Origin: UBA4459 sp963776205
GTDB lineage: Bacteria; Bacteroidota; Bacteroidia; Bacteroidales; F082
Assembly: GCA_963776205.1 (NCBI GenBank)
Contig: CAVZLR010000001.1
Location: 248,001 to 312,000, forward strand
Reading direction: 5' to 3'
DNA length: 64,000 nt
This document shows, piece by piece, positions 52,222 to 62,177 of this stretch. Numbering within the stretch: the first letter of the stretch is position 1; each line of letters begins with the position of its first letter. The translations under genes and the position numbers were made by a program. Below the pieces are notes generated by a model. The model did no database searches and was not told where the DNA came from. It was given only the letters and a program-made list of their open reading frames with translations.

Positions 52222-53966
52222 AGTTTTATAAGCTTTTGGACATATTTACTTTCTGCTGAAAATATCTGTATCTGATAAACACCTCTGTGGAAATTCTTCG
52301 TAGAAATTTCAAATCGATTTTTGTTGCTTATATCAGCTTCATAAACCACTCTGCCATAAATACTGCTTATCCTGATTTTAATCCTCGTTTTTGGGATGGT
52401 TTCTAAATCAACACAGATTCTTTCAGAAAAAGGATTTGGGAAAATGTGAACTTGTTGGAAAAACTCTTCCACTATTCCAACATTAGTTGAAGCATTTGCC
52501 AACAAGGGCAATTGAGCTGCTATTCTGTAATTTAAGCCTTCAGCTAGTGTATCCCAGCTAAAAGTCATTAAATCTTCGAAAATCCCTTCAACGCCGGTAG
52601 GATTAAATTGAATTTCAATAATAGCATTTCCTTGAGCCGGAATAAATACGGGTAAGGCTGTATTCACAATGAATTTATCATCATGCTGGTTAATACTATT
52701 AATTTCAATATCATGCTGCAAATTATTATTTAGTTCAAATGTCATTATTGTTGGTTGAGAGATACTTACATCTCCAAAATCTCCTTCTTCAACATTAAAT
52801 GTAAATGCTTCAGGTTTCCAATTAAATTTAAAAGCCCGATAACTCACAGCATCGTATCTCATTTCCAATGCCTTACTCCCATCTGGTTTAAACTCGGTAA
52901 CATTCGGATCTCCTGACCCCCAGCCTACAACCCAATGTCCGTTATCCAGTAATTGAGCATTACCCATAATTGAGCCATAAATACTAATCGGATAGCTTTT
53001 ATATTGGCTAACCAAAGCTGCATTTTTATTCGCTTCATCCAAACTATAAACCAAAGCTCGCGACTCTTCACCCCCTGAAAACCAATTATTGTCAAAAACT
53101 GAATAATGACCATCTGCCAGCTTCCTAAAATCGTGCTGTCCAGAAAACATTGAGGTATCGCTGTTGAAATTAAACATATTATTCTCGCCTCCCATTCGCC
53201 AGATCATTTCTCCTGTAAGGGTATTTATTTTGGTTATCTCATGCATATTTCTTGACGAAATGACAATAGTTGAGTCACTATCCATTTCAATTGAGTTTAT
53301 ATGCGCATAGTCAATGCTGTTAGAATTGGTTAGGTCCACGTGATCTGCTGCATCCGTGATTTTAAAATGGTCGAAAGTGCTCCAGTGAAAAAGCACCTCA
53401 TCGTCTCTATTCTGAATTTGAACAACGCCTCCAATTACAGTCACCCCTTGTTGACCTCCCTCAACAACGGTATCCATATCCACGATTCGATATTCGTTTG
53501 CCAGCATCAAATAGTTTCCATTATCAAGTATTACTATATCATGAAAGTCGTTTGGAAAACCATGAACAATAAGGTCTTCAACAAATTCAAATTTGTTGTT
53601 TAATACATGATGATTTCTTCCTAAAGTTCCAAATGCATATGTTATGGTACTGTCGTTTTGAAGTTTAAAATCAAATGCCGCTGATGTCTGTTCTGCAAAA
53701 AAAATAGGCGTTCCATAGTTATCAATTATTGCGAGATATGGTGTTGCATCAGGAAAATAGTCCCAAAGTCCAGCTGGTGATAAAAAGAAATACCCGGGAG
53801 CAGGTTCATCGCTCAATAATATTTCCGGAGTTGGGAAATTATCAGGTAGTTCTCGATGTTGAATTTGATTAAACTGCCCAAGGCTTACAATAGCATAACT
53901 GAAAAACAGTATAAAAAAAACCAGACGTCTCATGCAATCAGAACTGATATTATTCTGAATATTCAT
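52218..53966 (-). CDS. Secreted arylsulfotransferase-like protein with T9SS sorting domain
   Basis: 582 residues. Signal peptide (RRLVFFILFFSYAIVSLGQ) after 12 N-terminal residues; ATG 53966 overlaps the previous stop as TAATG, and an ATG at 53933 would start directly at the signal peptide. A beta-propeller-like ASST domain follows (NDFHDIVILDNGNYLMLANE; EMIWRMGGENNMFNFNSD; SGQHDFRKLADGHYSVFDNN), then an anchor D-like Ig domain and a T9SS type A C-terminus (IFPNPFSERICVDLE ... GVYQIQIFSAESKYVQK). It is a paralogue of the upstream gene. Catalytic histidines of ASST are not confirmed. Confidence 0.85.
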   Translation of the reverse strand: MNIQNNISSDCMRRLVFFILFFSYAIVSLGQFNQIQHRELPDNFPTPEILLSDEPAPGYFFLSPAGLWDYFPDATPYLAIIDNYGTPIFFAEQTSAAFDFKLQNDSTITYAFGTLGRNHHVLNNKFEFVEDLIVHGFPNDFHDIVILDNGNYLMLANEYRIVDMDTVVEGGQQGVTVIGGVVQIQNRDDEVLFHWSTFDHFKITDAADHVDLTNSNSIDYAHINSIEMDSDSTIVISSRNMHEITKINTLTGEMIWRMGGENNMFNFNSDTSMFSGQHDFRKLADGHYSVFDNNWFSGGEESRALVYSLDEANKNAALVSQYKSYPISIYGSIMGNAQLLDNGHWVVGWGSGDPNVTEFKPDGSKALEMRYDAVSYRAFKFNWKPEAFTFNVEEGDFGDVSISQPTIMTFELNNNLQHDIEINSINQHDDKFIVNTALPVFIPAQGNAIIEIQFNPTGVEGIFEDLMTFSWDTLAEGLNYRIAAQLPLLANASTNVGIVEEFFQQVHIFPNPFSERICVDLETIPKTRIKIRISSIYGRVVYEADISNKNRFEISTKNFHRGVYQIQIFSAESKYVQKLIKL

Positions 53967-56065
53967 TAGTCTTTTATGAATTTGAATGTTGCAATTCCAT
54001 TATCAGATTTAATGATCCCAGTATATAATCCCGGAATTAAATTTTGAGTAGAAAATTGAAAATTCTTTTCACTCATATTATATTCCAAAATTTGTTGTCC
54101 GGTAACAGTATAGATTTTAATTATTTTTTCACCCTCAAGTTCAGTTTCTATATGTAATAAACCCGAAACTGGATTCGGATGTATAGAGACCTTATCATTC
54201 TCATATTCATGAATTCCGGTAGGTGTGCGTCCTGTAAGCACAATCTGACGTGCAATTCTTTCTGTTGTATCTGCATTATCATAATTTAATGTCAATACAT
54301 CATTGAACTCTCCAGTACCCTGTGGCTGAAAGTTTACAATTATATTTTCTTCTTCACCTGGCGTCAAGGTTATTGGCAGTTGAGATACCAGCCAGAAATC
54401 ATCAAGGTGATTATGTGCGCTCGTAATGATAATAGTATCTTCATCCATTTGATTGGTAATTTTAAAAGTTCTTGATACAGGTACGTAATCATCATACTCT
54501 CCAAAATCAAGCGTATCTTTATTAAAAGTGAAAACATTGTGAATCCATTCAAACCTCTGAACCCTGTAATCATTAGTTCCGTCTGGCCCTAGTAAATCAA
54601 GGTGTCTTTCACCATTGGTGCTAATTTCTGTGGCCAGTAAAGGTGAGCCCATACCCCATCCTATTAAACTTCGATCTTCTGAAATACGACGATGACTGCC
54701 TGTAGCCCCGCGGTATATATCTGGGTCTTCACGATGGTTCCATACCAGCGTAGCAGTCATATTGTCTTCATCAATTTCATATTCAACAGCCTGTGTAAAA
54801 GATTCTGGAATATGATTCCTCCCATTATCAAAAAGCGTAATATTTCCGTTTGGCAATTGCCTGATATCATGTTGCCACGACCAGCCAATCGTATCGTTAA
54901 ATGTGAACATGTTATTCTTTGCGCGCAAACCCAATCTCCAGATAATATCACCGGTCTGGTAATTGATCTTAGTAATTTCTTCCATATTACGCAGAGACAT
55001 CATCAAATTTCCTTCAAGATCAAACTCAAATGCATTCCCGTGAACATAATCAATCTCTTCCGCAGTTAAATCAACCGTATCTGACACATCCGTAATTTCC
55101 AGGTAATCCCAACTTCTCCATTCAAAATATACATTTCGGTCTTTATCTACCTCTTGTACAACAAAACCTTCAACAATTGCTTCTGGGTTTCCCCCCTCCA
55201 CTATTTCGCTCATGTCCACCACCTGTGGGTCGTAAGCCATCATTAAATAGTGACCATTATCCAGTAAAAGCATATCATGTGTATCAACATAATACCCATT
55301 TCCCATTCGAATTGTATCTGTTACTTTTAGCTGATTATTACGGATAAAATATCCCTGCAAATCTAAGTTTGCGTTGTTTCTAAAGTCATGCGTAAAAGTT
55401 CCGTCTGCTAGTATTTTCAGGTCTCTTCTATTTGCAGCAGTAAACCATATAGGAATGGCATTATTATCAAGAATTACAGCATAACTGTTATAATCAGGAG
55501 CACTTCTGGCACCAATATTTAAAAATAAATAGCCTGGTAAAGGATCATTCACATTTTCTACATAAGGTATGGGAAAATCAGCAGGATAACTATTATCATT
55601 TTCAGGAGGATTGTAATTGTATTCCAAATCTTCTCTATCAATTTGATATGACATTTCAATATCATCTTGTTTTTCATAAAACCTTTGAAGATAATGTTCA
55701 TTATTTTCTCTTTCAGTTGTAAAATCAAGACTAAAGTGTTTAGAGAATTCATCCGAAAATCTCAATGCATTATCTTCTATCACCAATTTGTAACTGGCAT
55801 CTCTTTCAAGTAGTTGCATTGGTGTTACAAACAACAAATTATTGTCTTTTACATTAATGCGTATGCTAACTTCTTTATTTTCATTATATAAATTAATTAA
55901 AGAAGGATCCACATTTAAGATATCTCCAAACGATTTCAACAGAATTACTTGTTCAGGATTGACGAATTTCGCATCTGATTTTGGGCTTGTATAATAAAAA
56001 TCAAGGCTTTGGGTAAACCCCTGTAAGCTACATACAGCAAATAAAACAAGGAAAATCTTTTTCAT
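53966..56065 (-). CDS. Secreted arylsulfotransferase-like protein with N-terminal Ig domain and T9SS sorting domain
   Basis: 699 residues. Signal peptide (KKIFLVLFAVCSLQGFTQ), an N-terminal Big_5/SbsA-like Ig domain (about 20-120), an ASST-like propeller (DTHDMLLLDNGHYLMMAYDP; DIIWRLGLRAKNNMFTFND; WQHDIRQLPNGNITLFDNG), an anchor D-like domain (DFGEYDDYVPVSRTFKITN) and a T9SS C-terminus (SIHPNPVSGLLHIETE ... GLYTGIIKSDNGIATFKFIK). Its architecture differs from the downstream paralogue by the added Ig domain. It is the first gene of the coupled pair. Confidence 0.85.
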   Translation of the reverse strand: MKKIFLVLFAVCSLQGFTQSLDFYYTSPKSDAKFVNPEQVILLKSFGDILNVDPSLINLYNENKEVSIRINVKDNNLLFVTPMQLLERDASYKLVIEDNALRFSDEFSKHFSLDFTTERENNEHYLQRFYEKQDDIEMSYQIDREDLEYNYNPPENDNSYPADFPIPYVENVNDPLPGYLFLNIGARSAPDYNSYAVILDNNAIPIWFTAANRRDLKILADGTFTHDFRNNANLDLQGYFIRNNQLKVTDTIRMGNGYYVDTHDMLLLDNGHYLMMAYDPQVVDMSEIVEGGNPEAIVEGFVVQEVDKDRNVYFEWRSWDYLEITDVSDTVDLTAEEIDYVHGNAFEFDLEGNLMMSLRNMEEITKINYQTGDIIWRLGLRAKNNMFTFNDTIGWSWQHDIRQLPNGNITLFDNGRNHIPESFTQAVEYEIDEDNMTATLVWNHREDPDIYRGATGSHRRISEDRSLIGWGMGSPLLATEISTNGERHLDLLGPDGTNDYRVQRFEWIHNVFTFNKDTLDFGEYDDYVPVSRTFKITNQMDEDTIIITSAHNHLDDFWLVSQLPITLTPGEEENIIVNFQPQGTGEFNDVLTLNYDNADTTERIARQIVLTGRTPTGIHEYENDKVSIHPNPVSGLLHIETELEGEKIIKIYTVTGQQILEYNMSEKNFQFSTQNLIPGLYTGIIKSDNGIATFKFIKD

Positions 56066-56136
56066 AACATTAGTTTTAGGTCTATTAAAAAAACAAAGTT
56101 CGCAAGTATTTACTTTAAAAGCAATGTTTTGTAGGT

Positions 56137-57363
56137 TTATTTGCCAGAGTTCAGGTATGAAGCATTTCCCAGTGGCAGGGTATCCGCTTTTATAATATTC
56201 CAGAAGTTGTCTGATCCAGGTCCCTTGTCTTTATTGGTAAGTACGATCAGTGTTTTATGATATTTCATATCACGAATATAAAACGTACGGAAACCTTTCC
56301 ACCAGCCAAAATGATAGACTGTACTGTCCATATCATCTTTTATGCGCCAACCGAAACCATAACTATTTTTTCGTCGCCAATATTTGGGGCTGCCCGGCTC
56401 AAAAGCTTCCCGTAAAACAGAATCAGGTAATAAAGTAAAATGATCCAGAGCCTGGTCATATTTATAAAGATCATCAACAGAGGTATATACACCTTTATCA
56501 CCCATCACGCCATTTAAATACTCATTGGTCATTTCGCGCCAGCGCCATCCACGATGGTAATAACCTGGAACTCCTTCTTCAACATACAAGGACACTGTTG
56601 TATCATCCCCCATTTGATAAATAAAAGAACTATCCATGTTCAGGGGTTCGAAGATTCGTTCCTTCATGAAGTCCTCAAAATGTTTGTCTGTGATTTTTTC
56701 AACAATATTTACCAGAAGAACGTAATTGGTATTGCAATAATGAAACCCGTCACCAGGTTTAAAATAAGGGTCAGGTCGGTATGCAACAAACAGTTCAATC
56801 ACCTCATCGTTATTTAGCGGAGTTTTTTTATTCGTCCAATGATCCTGTGCGATACTCATATAACGCGGCAAACCGGAACGGTGCGTTAAAAGCATCCTGA
56901 TGGTCACACCTTCATAAGGAAATTCGGGAATATATTTTCGAATATCGTCTTCATAATCAAGTTGTCCTTCATTTTTCAACAGCATCACAGCCATGGCAGT
57001 GAACATTTTTGATACTGAAGCCAGCTGAAAGGGATCTGATGTACTTAACGAATCTTTTTTGCGTCTTACATCATGATATCCATATGCTTTTTTTAAAATG
57101 ACCTTTCCTTTCTCTGAATACAGCACGGTACCGTTAAACCCAGTGAGTTTTACCAAACGCTGAAATTTATGATCGAGTTCTTCTGCTTTTTGTGCGATAA
57201 TAATACTATCGGCTTCCCTGAAAATACTCAAATCTACTTGGGGTAGGTTTTCAAAATTCTCATCCTCATTACTACAACTTGAGCAAGATGTGAAGATACT
57301 GATGAAAACAGTTGCAAAAACTATCCAGATAAATCGAAAATGTTGCGAGTGAATGTTCTTCAT
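56137..57363 (-). CDS. Serine hydrolase lipoprotein (beta-lactamase/class C-like)
   Basis: 408 residues from ATG 57363 (a TTG at 57375 would add four). Lipoprotein signal with ISIFTSCSSCSNED (Cys lipobox). Serine hydrolase of the beta-lactamase-related family: SxxK in LASVSKMFTAMAVMLLKNEG, Tyr motif YCNTNYVLLVNIVEKIT, and the third motif around YHFGWWKGFRTFYIRD (HFGW in place of KTG). These are penicillin-binding-protein/esterase-like periplasmic enzymes, and antibiotic hydrolysis is not implied. Confidence 0.88.
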   Translation of the reverse strand: MKNIHSQHFRFIWIVFATVFISIFTSCSSCSNEDENFENLPQVDLSIFREADSIIIAQKAEELDHKFQRLVKLTGFNGTVLYSEKGKVILKKAYGYHDVRRKKDSLSTSDPFQLASVSKMFTAMAVMLLKNEGQLDYEDDIRKYIPEFPYEGVTIRMLLTHRSGLPRYMSIAQDHWTNKKTPLNNDEVIELFVAYRPDPYFKPGDGFHYCNTNYVLLVNIVEKITDKHFEDFMKERIFEPLNMDSSFIYQMGDDTTVSLYVEEGVPGYYHRGWRWREMTNEYLNGVMGDKGVYTSVDDLYKYDQALDHFTLLPDSVLREAFEPGSPKYWRRKNSYGFGWRIKDDMDSTVYHFGWWKGFRTFYIRDMKYHKTLIVLTNKDKGPGSDNFWNIIKADTLPLGNASYLNSGK

Positions 57364-57472
57364 AAATCCTGACAAATTTATGGAATTAGCGCTTCAAGAA
57401 ATGTTAATAAATGTAAAGAAGAGAAGTTTTTCAAAGATTTTTTTACTTAGGATAAGATCGTGAAAAATTCAA

Positions 57473-58159
57473 TCACAACTCCTTATTCCTAAGCCACTTC
57501 AACGCTTCCCTCTCACTCAATCCGGACAATTTATTTTCTTTTACAAACTGAACTACAAATTCTGCATCCGTTTTTGAATATTCACGCAAAACCCAGCCTA
57601 TCGCTTTGCGGATAAAAAATTCTTTAGAAAGTGCCAATTCAATAATGTATGATTCAAGTAGTTTGACATCCATTTCAGATTTATATTTTAACTGGAATAG
57701 TAAACCCGTCCGTTGCAGCCACATATTGCCCGAATTCAACCATTTACTTGTTAAGCTCTCAATGAAATCAGGATATTGTTTGAAATAGGAACCAACAAGG
57801 TTAGCAGCTATGAAATCAACCGTATCCCACCACGATTTATTCGTGACCATATGTTCATAAAGTCCAATGATTTCCGAAGGAACTTCCTTTTGCTTTTTAC
57901 CCAGGAACTCCATCGCAAAATACTGGTATTCACGTTCAGGTGCTTCCCAGCACCAGTTCACAATTTCTGCTGTTTTAATTTCAGGGATCAGTCCGTATTG
58001 AATTTTATGTGCTTTGAAAATTTCTTTTCGCAGGGAAGAATTAATGCCATAAAACACAAACTTATCCTTCATGTATTTCTGCATTTGGATGGCTTTGTCC
58101 GGATCAGCATATGTATGAAAAGCAGCTTCTAAAGGCTTTATATAAGCTGGTGTTTTCAA
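57473..58159 (-). CDS. DNA alkylation repair protein (AlkD-like)
   Basis: 228 residues of HEAT-like repeats: YFAMEFLGKKQKEVPSEIIG, KSWWDTVDFIAANLVGSYFK, WLQRTGLLFQLKYKSEMDVK, FFIRKAIGWVLREYSKTDAE. These match the AlkC/AlkD DNA glycosylase family (the WWDTVD and FIRKAIGWVLRE motifs). It starts 5 nt before the stop of the M1 peptidase gene region ends, on the same strand. It excises alkylated purines, inferred from family. Confidence 0.87.
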   Translation of the reverse strand: MKTPAYIKPLEAAFHTYADPDKAIQMQKYMKDKFVFYGINSSLRKEIFKAHKIQYGLIPEIKTAEIVNWCWEAPEREYQYFAMEFLGKKQKEVPSEIIGLYEHMVTNKSWWDTVDFIAANLVGSYFKQYPDFIESLTSKWLNSGNMWLQRTGLLFQLKYKSEMDVKLLESYIIELALSKEFFIRKAIGWVLREYSKTDAEFVVQFVKENKLSGLSEREALKWLRNKEL

Positions 58160-58164
58160 AAGAA

Positions 58165-60492
58165 CTATTTAATAATCAAAATTCTTTCAGTGACAATTTT
58201 CTTACCGTTTTGAAGCACTTCAGCAATAAGAATACCCGAAATCATATCCGAAACCTCCCATTTCCAGCTTGCCTGTTTACCGGTGGTTTCAATTATTTTC
58301 AACAACTGACCGCTTTCATTATAGAACCGCACCGAATAATCACCTTTTTCAGCAAATTCAATGTGCAATTTATTTCGAGTGGGATTCGGGTAAAATTTCA
58401 CTTTTTCCTCAACCGGATTCTCCGAGCTTCCAACAAGTTGTTTATCCCAAACAGCCATCGTATACTGGCCAATTTTCAAATCTTCAACATACACATAGCC
58501 AATATTCCAGTTTCCAACCCTGTTTTGTGGTACATAATGCCAATCGTTTCGTGGATAATCCCTATAAAATATGACGGCCGAATCATTCTCACTTTGAATC
58601 AGGTCGCCATCCAATTGGGTAAAAGCATCATAATAAAACCTTCCCTGCGCTTCAAAATCTCCTGATAATAGCCCATTTATTTCCCAGTAGTGACTTGGCG
58701 ATATGCGTAAGCCTTCCAGTGGAACTTTTAACGAGTCGGGTGCAGCGAAGTGGTGCGTGGCCTGTATTAAGACTGAGTCGGAAATATTCTCGATGAGTAA
58801 CTTGAAAATTGTTTCAGGAAAAGTATACTCTTCAGCTTCTGTAAAGAACCTGTAATTATCAATTGTGGCATCATTGGTGGTTTCAAATGGATCAAGCAAA
58901 ACAGCAACAGGTTCGAAACTGATGATCTTGACCGAATGACCTGTCTCTCCTGAGAAATGCACCGTATCCCTTACAAAGTTAAAATGCTCATCCAGAAATG
59001 CAATATGCATAATTTGGTCGACACCAATAAAATCAAATCCGTAGTGTTTTTGCCTGACAAAAACATCCACCATAAAACTGGCATCACCTTCAGTTACATT
59101 AGTTGAGTCGATACTTAAATGAGGTGTCCCGGGTGTGAATACCCAATTTTCAAAAAATCCGTTCATATCAATGCCCGTGTATGAACTCAGGAAATCGCTC
59201 ATATCATAAGAAGAAGCTGATTGATAGGCGAATTCATTGAGGTAGGCCATTATGGCTTCTGAAAATATTGAATCACCCAGGTATGCACGAAGCGTATTAA
59301 CAACGGTTCCTCCTTTATCGTATGCCGTCTTACCATAGGTTACTTCCTCCGGAATAGCGTTCAATGGCCAGAAACCTCCATCCTCAATATGTGCTCTTTT
59401 CAGCACATCGTTATGCATATCTCGCATTTGAGTTATAAAAGACGCTTCTGAGTACAATTCAGTCTGGTAATATAATTCGCAAAAGGTGGCCCAGCCTTCG
59501 TTCAACCACATATCTCCGGCCGAAGAACATGTCACTTTATCTCCAAACCACATATGTGATAATTCATGTGTCAGCAGCGATTCGTAAGAAGTATTACCGT
59601 TGATAGCAAAATGCGGATAGGCAATGTTGGTAGCATGTTCCATCGCACCAATGGCTGTTGACACATACCCGATTCGCTCAAAAGGATATGGTCCGAATTT
59701 TTCTTCGAAGAATGCCAGTATCTCATGCAGATGCACAAAAGAACCGGCCACTTTGGCAGCTTCTGCCGGACGTGTGTATATGGTTATCGGTATGTCAGCT
59801 TCTATTCCTTCGTAAATGTCTTCGTATAAAATATAATTACCAATAGCTACCGACTGCAGGTAAGTAGGTACCGGATGCGAAAGTTTCCAGTGCCAGGTTG
59901 TTGTATTGTCGCCATTATCAATAGTTTCCACCAGCAAACCACCGCCAACCGCGGTCTTTTCATTTTCAACGGTAACAAATAAATCATACGAAGCCCTGTC
60001 TGTAAAATTATCAACACAAGGGAACCAGGTTTTCCCCAGGTTATGTGGAATAGATTCAAAACCCACTCCCAAATTAAATGCATAATCGCCACTAAAGTGA
60101 AACCCGCCCCAGCTCTCATGAAACGGCTGCCCGTGATAGTAAACTCCTACCAGCATTGTATCTTCTCTGGTATAATTTCGTGTGGTTAATGGTATCCTGA
60201 TCACACCATCGCTATGTGTAAAATTCCATTCCGTACCATCAATAAACAGGGAGTCAACTGTTAAATCTTTCAACTCAAGGGGAATGTATGCCAGAAAATC
60301 AATCAGGGGAACTACTTTTATCTCTGTGTATGCTGAAATTGTTTGATTATCGGTATCAATCTGGTTTAAATGAATGGAATAATGTGCGGCATGAATGGTA
60401 TCGCCAATATCATTTTCTGAATTTCGATTCTCATTTGCAGAAACAGCCAAACTGATAACAAGGCCACTTAAAAGGATTATTGTACGAATCAT
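58165..60492 (-). CDS. Secreted M1 family metallopeptidase with T9SS sorting domain
   Basis: 775 residues. Signal peptide (IRTIILLSGLVISLAVSA). N-terminal beta domain, then the exopeptidase motif GAMEH (282-286), zinc site HELSH (309-313) with the third ligand in NEGWATF (Glu332). About 250 residues of Ig-like/beta sequence follow, then a T9SS domain: KFYPNPTRNKLHIEFAEKGD ... GILIAEVLQNGKKIVTERIL. Aminopeptidase exported to the cell surface or medium. Confidence 0.92.
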   Translation of the reverse strand: MIRTIILLSGLVISLAVSANENRNSENDIGDTIHAAHYSIHLNQIDTDNQTISAYTEIKVVPLIDFLAYIPLELKDLTVDSLFIDGTEWNFTHSDGVIRIPLTTRNYTREDTMLVGVYYHGQPFHESWGGFHFSGDYAFNLGVGFESIPHNLGKTWFPCVDNFTDRASYDLFVTVENEKTAVGGGLLVETIDNGDNTTTWHWKLSHPVPTYLQSVAIGNYILYEDIYEGIEADIPITIYTRPAEAAKVAGSFVHLHEILAFFEEKFGPYPFERIGYVSTAIGAMEHATNIAYPHFAINGNTSYESLLTHELSHMWFGDKVTCSSAGDMWLNEGWATFCELYYQTELYSEASFITQMRDMHNDVLKRAHIEDGGFWPLNAIPEEVTYGKTAYDKGGTVVNTLRAYLGDSIFSEAIMAYLNEFAYQSASSYDMSDFLSSYTGIDMNGFFENWVFTPGTPHLSIDSTNVTEGDASFMVDVFVRQKHYGFDFIGVDQIMHIAFLDEHFNFVRDTVHFSGETGHSVKIISFEPVAVLLDPFETTNDATIDNYRFFTEAEEYTFPETIFKLLIENISDSVLIQATHHFAAPDSLKVPLEGLRISPSHYWEINGLLSGDFEAQGRFYYDAFTQLDGDLIQSENDSAVIFYRDYPRNDWHYVPQNRVGNWNIGYVYVEDLKIGQYTMAVWDKQLVGSSENPVEEKVKFYPNPTRNKLHIEFAEKGDYSVRFYNESGQLLKIIETTGKQASWKWEVSDMISGILIAEVLQNGKKIVTERILIIK

Positions 60493-60704
60493 AAATTGAT
60501 TTTAAGTTACAAACTTAGTGTTTTTCAATGTCATGCGTTTCAATTATTTGAATTGTTCATTTCTGAACATCTCTCTGTATTTAACCGAACAATAAGAAAT
60601 TTAATCTTTTAACAAACTTTAAGCATGCATTTGATGTTCAATTGATTATATTTATGGCACATTTTTGGATAAGCCTAAATACCAAAAACACCAAAAAAAT
60701 AATC
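60493..60704. other. Intergenic region between divergent genes
   Basis: 212 nt between the M1 peptidase and TolC starts. It is AT-rich, and I see no convincing TAnnTTTG element or conserved RNA. The frame of the TolC gene stays open back to 60642, but the leading 21 residues do not look like a signal peptide. Confidence 0.5.
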
Positions 60705-62105
60705 ATGGATAAAAAACCCGTAAGCTTACTGATACTCCTGGGAATGGTTTTATTCAGTATCAATATTGCAGCACAAGAATTATGGTCATTGGAGAAGTGT
60801 ATTAATTACGCTTTTGAGAACAACTTACAGATCAAACAAAGTATTTTAGATGCAAATTCTTCTGACTTAGATTTGCGTCAAAGCAAATTGAACATGGTAC
60901 CATCCCTTAATGCACGTCTATCACAAAACTATAATTGGGGACGAAACCTTGATCCACAAACCAATCTTTATACAACTGAGCAAACCCAACAGTTTTATAC
61001 GAACCTGAATTCTGAGGTTACTTTATTTGATGGCCTTCAGCAAATTAACAATGTCCGACAAAAGCAATTCGACTATTTGGCTAAGAAATATGATTCCGAT
61101 AAAATTATGAATGATATTTCGCTCAATATTGCTGCAAGTTATCTTCTAATTCTGTTTAATATTGAATTGTTGAACAATACGCAACGGCAGGTTGACATTT
61201 CAAAGGAGCAAATTGAAAGAACTGAAAAACAAGTAGAAGCCGGAGCAGTAGCAAAAGGAAGTTTATTCGATATCCAGGCGCAGGGAGCCAGTGAGGAGGC
61301 CAACCTGGTGAGTGCAAAGAATAATTTAATGCTTTCCTATCTTGACCTGATGCAACTACTCGATTTGGAAGCCAGTGAAGAATTTGACATTGAAAAACCC
61401 CAATTCGAGATCAGTGGTGCACCAACACTGTTGTCGCCCGAAATCATATTCAATAAGGCAGTGGAAATTATGCCGGAAATAAAAAGTGCTGAGTACTCTG
61501 TTCAAAGTGCTGAACGTAGTTTAGCGATAGCTAAGGGTATGCGAAGTCCAAGACTTTATGCCAGCGGTCAGTATGGATCGACTTTTTCAGATCAAATATA
61601 TCCAGTAATTGGTAATGATCCTGTTACTGGAGTACCGATATTTGGAGATGATGTAAAACCATTCTCCGATCAGTTAACTGACAATCGTTTTGGATCTCTA
61701 TTTTTCGGCTTACAGATTCCTATTTTTAATGGCTACCAGGTTTCAACCAATGTTCATAAATCGAAAATCTATAAGGAAGCCGTTGACCTGAACCTGCAAA
61801 TTGAAAAGAATAAATTAAGAAAAGATATAGAATCCTCTTATGCTGATGCCATTGCAGCATATCAAACATATATCGCCCGAAAAAAGTCAGTTGAATCATT
61901 TCAGGAAGCATTTAAATACATTGAGGAAAAATTTGATGTAGGCATGGTTAATTCTACGGACTACAATGTAGCCAAAATCCAATTAAACAATGCTGAGTCG
62001 GATCTGGCCTCTGCAAAATATGATTATATATTCAAAACAAAAATCCTTGATTTCTATCTGGGCAAAAGCCTAACCTTGACTGACATTGCTAGCGTACAGG
62101 AATAA
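60705..62105 (+). CDS. TolC family outer-membrane efflux protein
   Basis: 466 residues from ATG 60705 (MDKKPVSLLILLGMVLFSIN, signal peptide ending IAAQ). Two OEP repeats of long coiled-coil helices (ENNLQIKQSILDANSSDLDL; EIKSAEYSVQSAERSLAIAK) with SLNARLSQNYNWGRNLDPQT near the start. Forms the outer-membrane channel for the adaptor encoded next. The inner-membrane transporter is not in the window, and an ABC (MacB-like) partner is as likely as RND. Confidence 0.92.
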   Translation: MDKKPVSLLILLGMVLFSINIAAQELWSLEKCINYAFENNLQIKQSILDANSSDLDLRQSKLNMVPSLNARLSQNYNWGRNLDPQTNLYTTEQTQQFYTNLNSEVTLFDGLQQINNVRQKQFDYLAKKYDSDKIMNDISLNIAASYLLILFNIELLNNTQRQVDISKEQIERTEKQVEAGAVAKGSLFDIQAQGASEEANLVSAKNNLMLSYLDLMQLLDLEASEEFDIEKPQFEISGAPTLLSPEIIFNKAVEIMPEIKSAEYSVQSAERSLAIAKGMRSPRLYASGQYGSTFSDQIYPVIGNDPVTGVPIFGDDVKPFSDQLTDNRFGSLFFGLQIPIFNGYQVSTNVHKSKIYKEAVDLNLQIEKNKLRKDIESSYADAIAAYQTYIARKKSVESFQEAFKYIEEKFDVGMVNSTDYNVAKIQLNNAESDLASAKYDYIFKTKILDFYLGKSLTLTDIASVQE

Positions 62106-62177
62106 TTTCACTATTTCATTTTATATTAGCTTAATAAAAAGTAATTTTATTGCTTCATTTTATCAAACTTATTTGTA

